Below, one piece after another: positions 60,800 to 64,000 of a stretch of 64,000 nucleotides of DNA. The notes under the pieces were generated by a model. It saw only the letters and a program-made list of their open reading frames with translations, was not told where the DNA came from and did not search any database. Within the stretch, counting starts at the first letter, position 1; every line of letters begins with the position of its first letter. The stretch spans positions 1 through 64,000 of the forward strand of contig JBFXGM010000021.1 of the NCBI GenBank assembly GCA_050178015.1, in the 5' to 3' direction. A program made the translations under genes and the position numbers. Source of the DNA: Gaoshiqia sp050178015. Its GTDB lineage: Bacteria; Bacteroidota; Bacteroidia; Bacteroidales; Prolixibacteraceae.

Positions 60800-62092
60800 A
60801 TGATCAGAAAATCTTTAATCGCAATAATACCCATTACTGTACTTCCCGTTGCCTTTATCGGGATACAACGTTTTTCCTCCGCCCCGATTGGAGGAACGAC
60901 CGTCTATTGGCTGATTCATTCATTCATTTTAATAATTTTCGGACTGGCCAGTTTCGTGCTTTTCGAACCGGAAAATAACCGGGCAATTCAGGTGGTGAAA
61001 TGGTATTTACTATGGAATGCTATCAGCATTGTGCGAGGAATTTTTGTTGCCGAAACCTATTGGGAATATAAAGGGTTAGTTGAAATGGGCATGGCATTGC
61101 TAATACCGATTATTGCCTATGCTGCTTCAAACAAAGAGATTCTTCAATCGACACTATCATTCTATGTAAAATACGCCTTGCCATTTTCAGTCACACTACT
61201 ACCTTTTTTAACAATTGGGGGGTTAGGTGGTTATTTATATCCGGTTAGCTTGCTGATGCTATTTTTTCCGGCAATAAAACTCAAATGGAAAATACTCCTT
61301 CTGGCAATTTCAATAATTGTGATATTGGGGGACCTAAGCACAAGAAGTCTCCTTTTCAAATATGGCGTACCTATTCTCTTGCTTCTTTTCTATTACTACC
61401 GTGCATTCCCTTGGTCTTCTAAGATTATGGGGTTTACTCGTAACATTCTTATCATTGCTCCTTGGGTATTATTCTTCTTGGGGATCACAGGTACATTTAA
61501 TGTATTCAAAATCAATGAATACATCAAAATTAATTTTGTCGCAGAAACAAAGAATGCGGAAGGCGAGATTAAACGGCAAGACATTACGACAGACTCGCGC
61601 ACCTTTATTTACACAGAGGTTTTGCAATCGGCAAAAAAACACAACTATTGGATTATGGGAAGAAGCCCTGCCCGTGGGAATGAAACGACAGCCTTTGCCC
61701 ATATTGCAGAAATAACCGGCCGAGAAGAACGATTACGAAATGAGGCAAATATCCCAAATATTTTTACCTGGACAGGAGCGATAGGTGTTTTTCTGATATT
61801 CTTCATTTTTAACAGAGCATCCTGGTTGGCAATTAACCGATCCAATAATATTTATATCAAACTGATTGGTCTGTTTGTAGCATTCAGATGGCTATATGCA
61901 TGGATTGAGGATTACTATGATTTCAACATAAATTTATTCACTATCTGGTTTATGATAGGCATTTGCTTTTCAGAATCCTTCCGCAACATGAATAATGCAG
62001 AGGTAAAATTGTGGATTCGGGGCATCTTTGCAAAAAAATACCAGACCGCTTATCTGGATTACGCGCGAAATTACATGACCGATTCAATTTAA
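60800..62092 (+). CDS. O-antigen polymerase-like membrane protein (Wzy-like)
   Basis: A 430-residue protein with ten or more hydrophobic helices and a long periplasmic loop (about residues 240-300, GEIKRQDITTDSRTFIYTEVLQ) between them. That layout, with poor sequence conservation, is how Wzy polymerases and O-antigen ligases look. The position between glycosyltransferase genes and beyond a Wzx-like gene makes it the probable polymerase of the repeat unit. A ligase is the alternative. Confidence 0.7.
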   Translation: MIRKSLIAIIPITVLPVAFIGIQRFSSAPIGGTTVYWLIHSFILIIFGLASFVLFEPENNRAIQVVKWYLLWNAISIVRGIFVAETYWEYKGLVEMGMALLIPIIAYAASNKEILQSTLSFYVKYALPFSVTLLPFLTIGGLGGYLYPVSLLMLFFPAIKLKWKILLLAISIIVILGDLSTRSLLFKYGVPILLLLFYYYRAFPWSSKIMGFTRNILIIAPWVLFFLGITGTFNVFKINEYIKINFVAETKNAEGEIKRQDITTDSRTFIYTEVLQSAKKHNYWIMGRSPARGNETTAFAHIAEITGREERLRNEANIPNIFTWTGAIGVFLIFFIFNRASWLAINRSNNIYIKLIGLFVAFRWLYAWIEDYYDFNINLFTIWFMIGICFSESFRNMNNAEVKLWIRGIFAKKYQTAYLDYARNYMTDSI

Positions 62093-62106
62093 GTCATTCC
62101 TAAAGA

Positions 62107-62937
62107 ATGGGATATCCATACAAAATAGCCGTCCTCCTGACTTGCCACAATCGAAAAGAAAAGACCTTGGCCTGTTTAAATTCATTATCAGAATCGACCA
62201 TTTCTGGAGATAACCAATTTGATATATTTCTAGTAGATGATGGGTCCACAGATGGAACAAGGGAAGCGATTTCTGACAAATACCCTGACATTACTATTAT
62301 CCAGGGAGATGGGAATTTATATTGGAACAGGGGGATGCACCTAGCTTGGGAAAAAGCTATAAAAGAAGATGATTTTGACTTTTACTTGTGGCTTAACGAT
62401 GATACTATACTATTCAAACATGCATTAAAGAAAGCGTTAAAAATATCTGAAAAAGAAAACCACAAATCGATTGTTGTTGGTGCAACGTGCAACATTAATA
62501 AAACAATTACAACCTATGGTGGTTGGTCGCATGGTAAACTAATCACTACAAATTCCATTAAACAATATTGCGATTTTTTTAACGGCAATTTTGTGTTAGT
62601 CCCAATTAGTGCATTTAGGGTGTTAGGTAATTTAGATTATCGATATCGACATACACATGGTGATTTTGACTACGGTTACAGGGCAAAAAAAAAGGGAATA
62701 AAATCGATCCTAATACCTGAATTTATAGGGATATGCGAGCGAGACAAAAATACACTTATGTGTTTTGATCCTGAAGTTCCTTTTTCAAAAAGACTAAAAT
62801 TATTTTACTCTCCTTTAGGAAAAAATCCTTTTGAATTCTTCTACTTTAACAATAAGCATCGGGGAACGATACCTGCTTTGAGAATTTTTGTATCAAATCA
62901 TTTTCGGGTTCTCTTTCCATCTCTTTTTACAAAATAG
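62107..62937 (+). CDS. Family 2 glycosyltransferase
   Basis: A 276-residue GT2-type enzyme of the rhamnosyltransferase-like sort. It starts KIAVLLTCHNRKEKTLACLNSL and has FLVDDGSTDGT (near residue 38), FYLWLNDDTILF as the DxD-type site near residue 92, and HTHGDFDYGYRAKKKG near residue 182. It lies 14 bases after the polymerase-like gene. Low GC like its neighbours. Confidence 0.82.
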   Translation: MGYPYKIAVLLTCHNRKEKTLACLNSLSESTISGDNQFDIFLVDDGSTDGTREAISDKYPDITIIQGDGNLYWNRGMHLAWEKAIKEDDFDFYLWLNDDTILFKHALKKALKISEKENHKSIVVGATCNINKTITTYGGWSHGKLITTNSIKQYCDFFNGNFVLVPISAFRVLGNLDYRYRHTHGDFDYGYRAKKKGIKSILIPEFIGICERDKNTLMCFDPEVPFSKRLKLFYSPLGKNPFEFFYFNNKHRGTIPALRIFVSNHFRVLFPSLFTK

Positions 62938-62946
62938 CTCAACGCT

Positions 62947-64000
62947 ATGAAAAAATGCTTCAATGAAATGAAAAATATTCTTCTGGTAACCAATTCGCTA
63001 TTCGAATATCGCTACCCGATTTATAATGAGTTTATCCAGCTCTTCCAAGAGCATGGATATGTCTTCAAGATAGTTATAATTAATGATAGAAAGAGAAAAG
63101 TAATTAAAATCAACAATCCAAATTACCTAATCCTAGACAGCGGGTACAAAATGTTAAAAAAAACCTTAGATGCTGAAAAACCAAAAGCTGTAATAAGTTT
63201 TATTGCACCAACAAACAAAATATTATGGGAATTATTTTTATATAGCAAACTTAAAAAAATCCCTAACATTACTTGGACACATGGCATCAATCTTCAAGAT
63301 CCAGAAAACAACACAAAACGCCTTGTATACAATTTAATTCATAAAATTTCGTCAGCAATAATTCTCTATTCCAAAAATGAAACAAAATATATTAAGCATA
63401 AATTTCACCAAAAAACATTCATCGCTAATAATACGATTAGCTTCAACAGTATTCCCAATATTGTGGATTCCAAAGAAGAAATCAAGAAAAGGCTAGGTAT
63501 CCGTTATAATAAAATTGTATTATTTGTAGGTCGTATGCAGTCTCGCAAAAGAATAGAAGAATTAATAACTATTTTCAAAGAGTCTAGATTTCAAAAACAT
63601 GGATTATTGATTGTTGGCCCAGGATTTAATGAATACTACGAAAATCTTATTTTAAATCAAGACAACATTAAGTATCTGGGAGCAATCTTCGATCCAATAA
63701 AAGTTAACGAGATATTTAAGGTTGCTGATTTATTTTGTATTCCTGGAACTAATGGGTTAGGGATCAACCAAGCTATGTATTGGGGGCTGCCTTGCTTAGC
63801 CTTAAATGTACATCACAGTCCGGAAATTGCCTATTTGCAAAACAATGAAACTGGTTATATTGCTGATACTCCGGATGAATTATCTAACAAATTATTTTAC
63901 TTACTCGAGAATGACACTGAAAGAGATAGAATTTCAACGAATGCCAAAAATAAAATAATCAATGAGGCGTCGATAAATAGAATGTTTGAGGGCTTCCTTA
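62947..64000 (+). CDS. Family 4 glycosyltransferase, cut off by the window end
   Basis: An open frame from ATG 62947 runs about 351 codons to the window end without a stop, so the C-terminus is missing. An N-terminal Rossmann-like start (KNILLVTNSLFEYRYPI) and a C-terminal domain with KIVLFVGRMQSRKRIEELI, ADLFCIPGTNGLGINQAMYWGLPCLAL identify a GT4 enzyme. A second ATG at 62968 is an alternative start. It is 9 bases after the previous gene and strongly AT-rich. Confidence 0.8.
   Translation, partial: MKKCFNEMKNILLVTNSLFEYRYPIYNEFIQLFQEHGYVFKIVIINDRKRKVIKINNPNYLILDSGYKMLKKTLDAEKPKAVISFIAPTNKILWELFLYSKLKKIPNITWTHGINLQDPENNTKRLVYNLIHKISSAIILYSKNETKYIKHKFHQKTFIANNTISFNSIPNIVDSKEEIKKRLGIRYNKIVLFVGRMQSRKRIEELITIFKESRFQKHGLLIVGPGFNEYYENLILNQDNIKYLGAIFDPIKVNEIFKVADLFCIPGTNGLGINQAMYWGLPCLALNVHHSPEIAYLQNNETGYIADTPDELSNKLFYLLENDTERDRISTNAKNKIINEASINRMFEGFL

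Overview
This window looks like a chromosomal segment of a pigmented Bacteroidota bacterium. The signs are a SusC/SusD pair with an ECF sigma/FecR-type anti-sigma pair, a PorE-like TPR/beta-propeller/OmpA lipoprotein, several upstream sequences matching the Bacteroidota -7 element TAnnTTTG, and a carotenoid cluster of the flexixanthin type. An order such as Marinilabiliales would fit but is a guess.

Layout. (1) 0.3-8.6 kb: two divergent carotenoid operons. crtI-crtB-crtYcd run leftward; crtD-cruF-crtW-acyltransferase-glycosyltransferase-TPR run rightward with overlapping genes. Together they predict a monocyclic, 4-keto, 1'-hydroxy carotenoid that is glycosylated and fatty-acylated. No crtZ hydroxylase is present. 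(2) 8.6-12.4 kb: two paralogous membrane-anchored SRPBCC proteins, a MurG-like glycosyltransferase and an LpxH-like phosphatase. (3) 12.7-19.6 kb: ECF sigma, FecR, SusC (with STN domain) and SusD, with no degradative enzyme alongside. (4) 19.9-30.1 kb: tpx, an array of 20-21 bp phased A-tract repeats next to the promoter of the PorE-like lipoprotein, ilvA, a HelD-type helicase overlapping a methyltransferase, a DksA/TraR zinc protein, a SulP transporter and an acetate transporter.

(5) 30.2-34.5 kb, leftward: a fluoride riboswitch followed by crcB, a DUF190 gene, enolase (the classic fluoride-inhibited enzyme), a second DUF190 gene, an MFS transporter and a PAP2 phosphatase. (6) 34.8-42.7 kb, leftward: a sulfur/oxyanion region with two DsrE proteins, a cysteine desulfurase, an ArsR-rhodanese regulator, ChrA, a NapH-like ferredoxin membrane protein, DoxX, TauE, a CxxCH lipoprotein and an AraC regulator. 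(7) 42.8-47.8 kb, leftward: a predicted organoarsenical operon (arsR, arsE-like, arsF, arsG, arsP) followed by a C-GCAxxG-C-C/split-Soret-like cytochrome. Three near-identical 18-bp inverted repeats sit before arsR, arsE and arsP, so the ArsR regulon can be read directly from the sequence.

(8) 47.9-56.6 kb: a RAYT transposase with a perfect 44-bp palindrome inside its coding region, then housekeeping genes pgi, gpsA, lysS, recJ, a uracil permease and a DUF4251 protein. (9) 57.1 kb to the end: a visibly AT-rich surface-polysaccharide cluster (glycosyltransferases, Wzx-like flippase, Wzy-like polymerase) that runs off the window and was probably acquired or exchanged horizontally. No rRNA, tRNA or CRISPR array was recognised.
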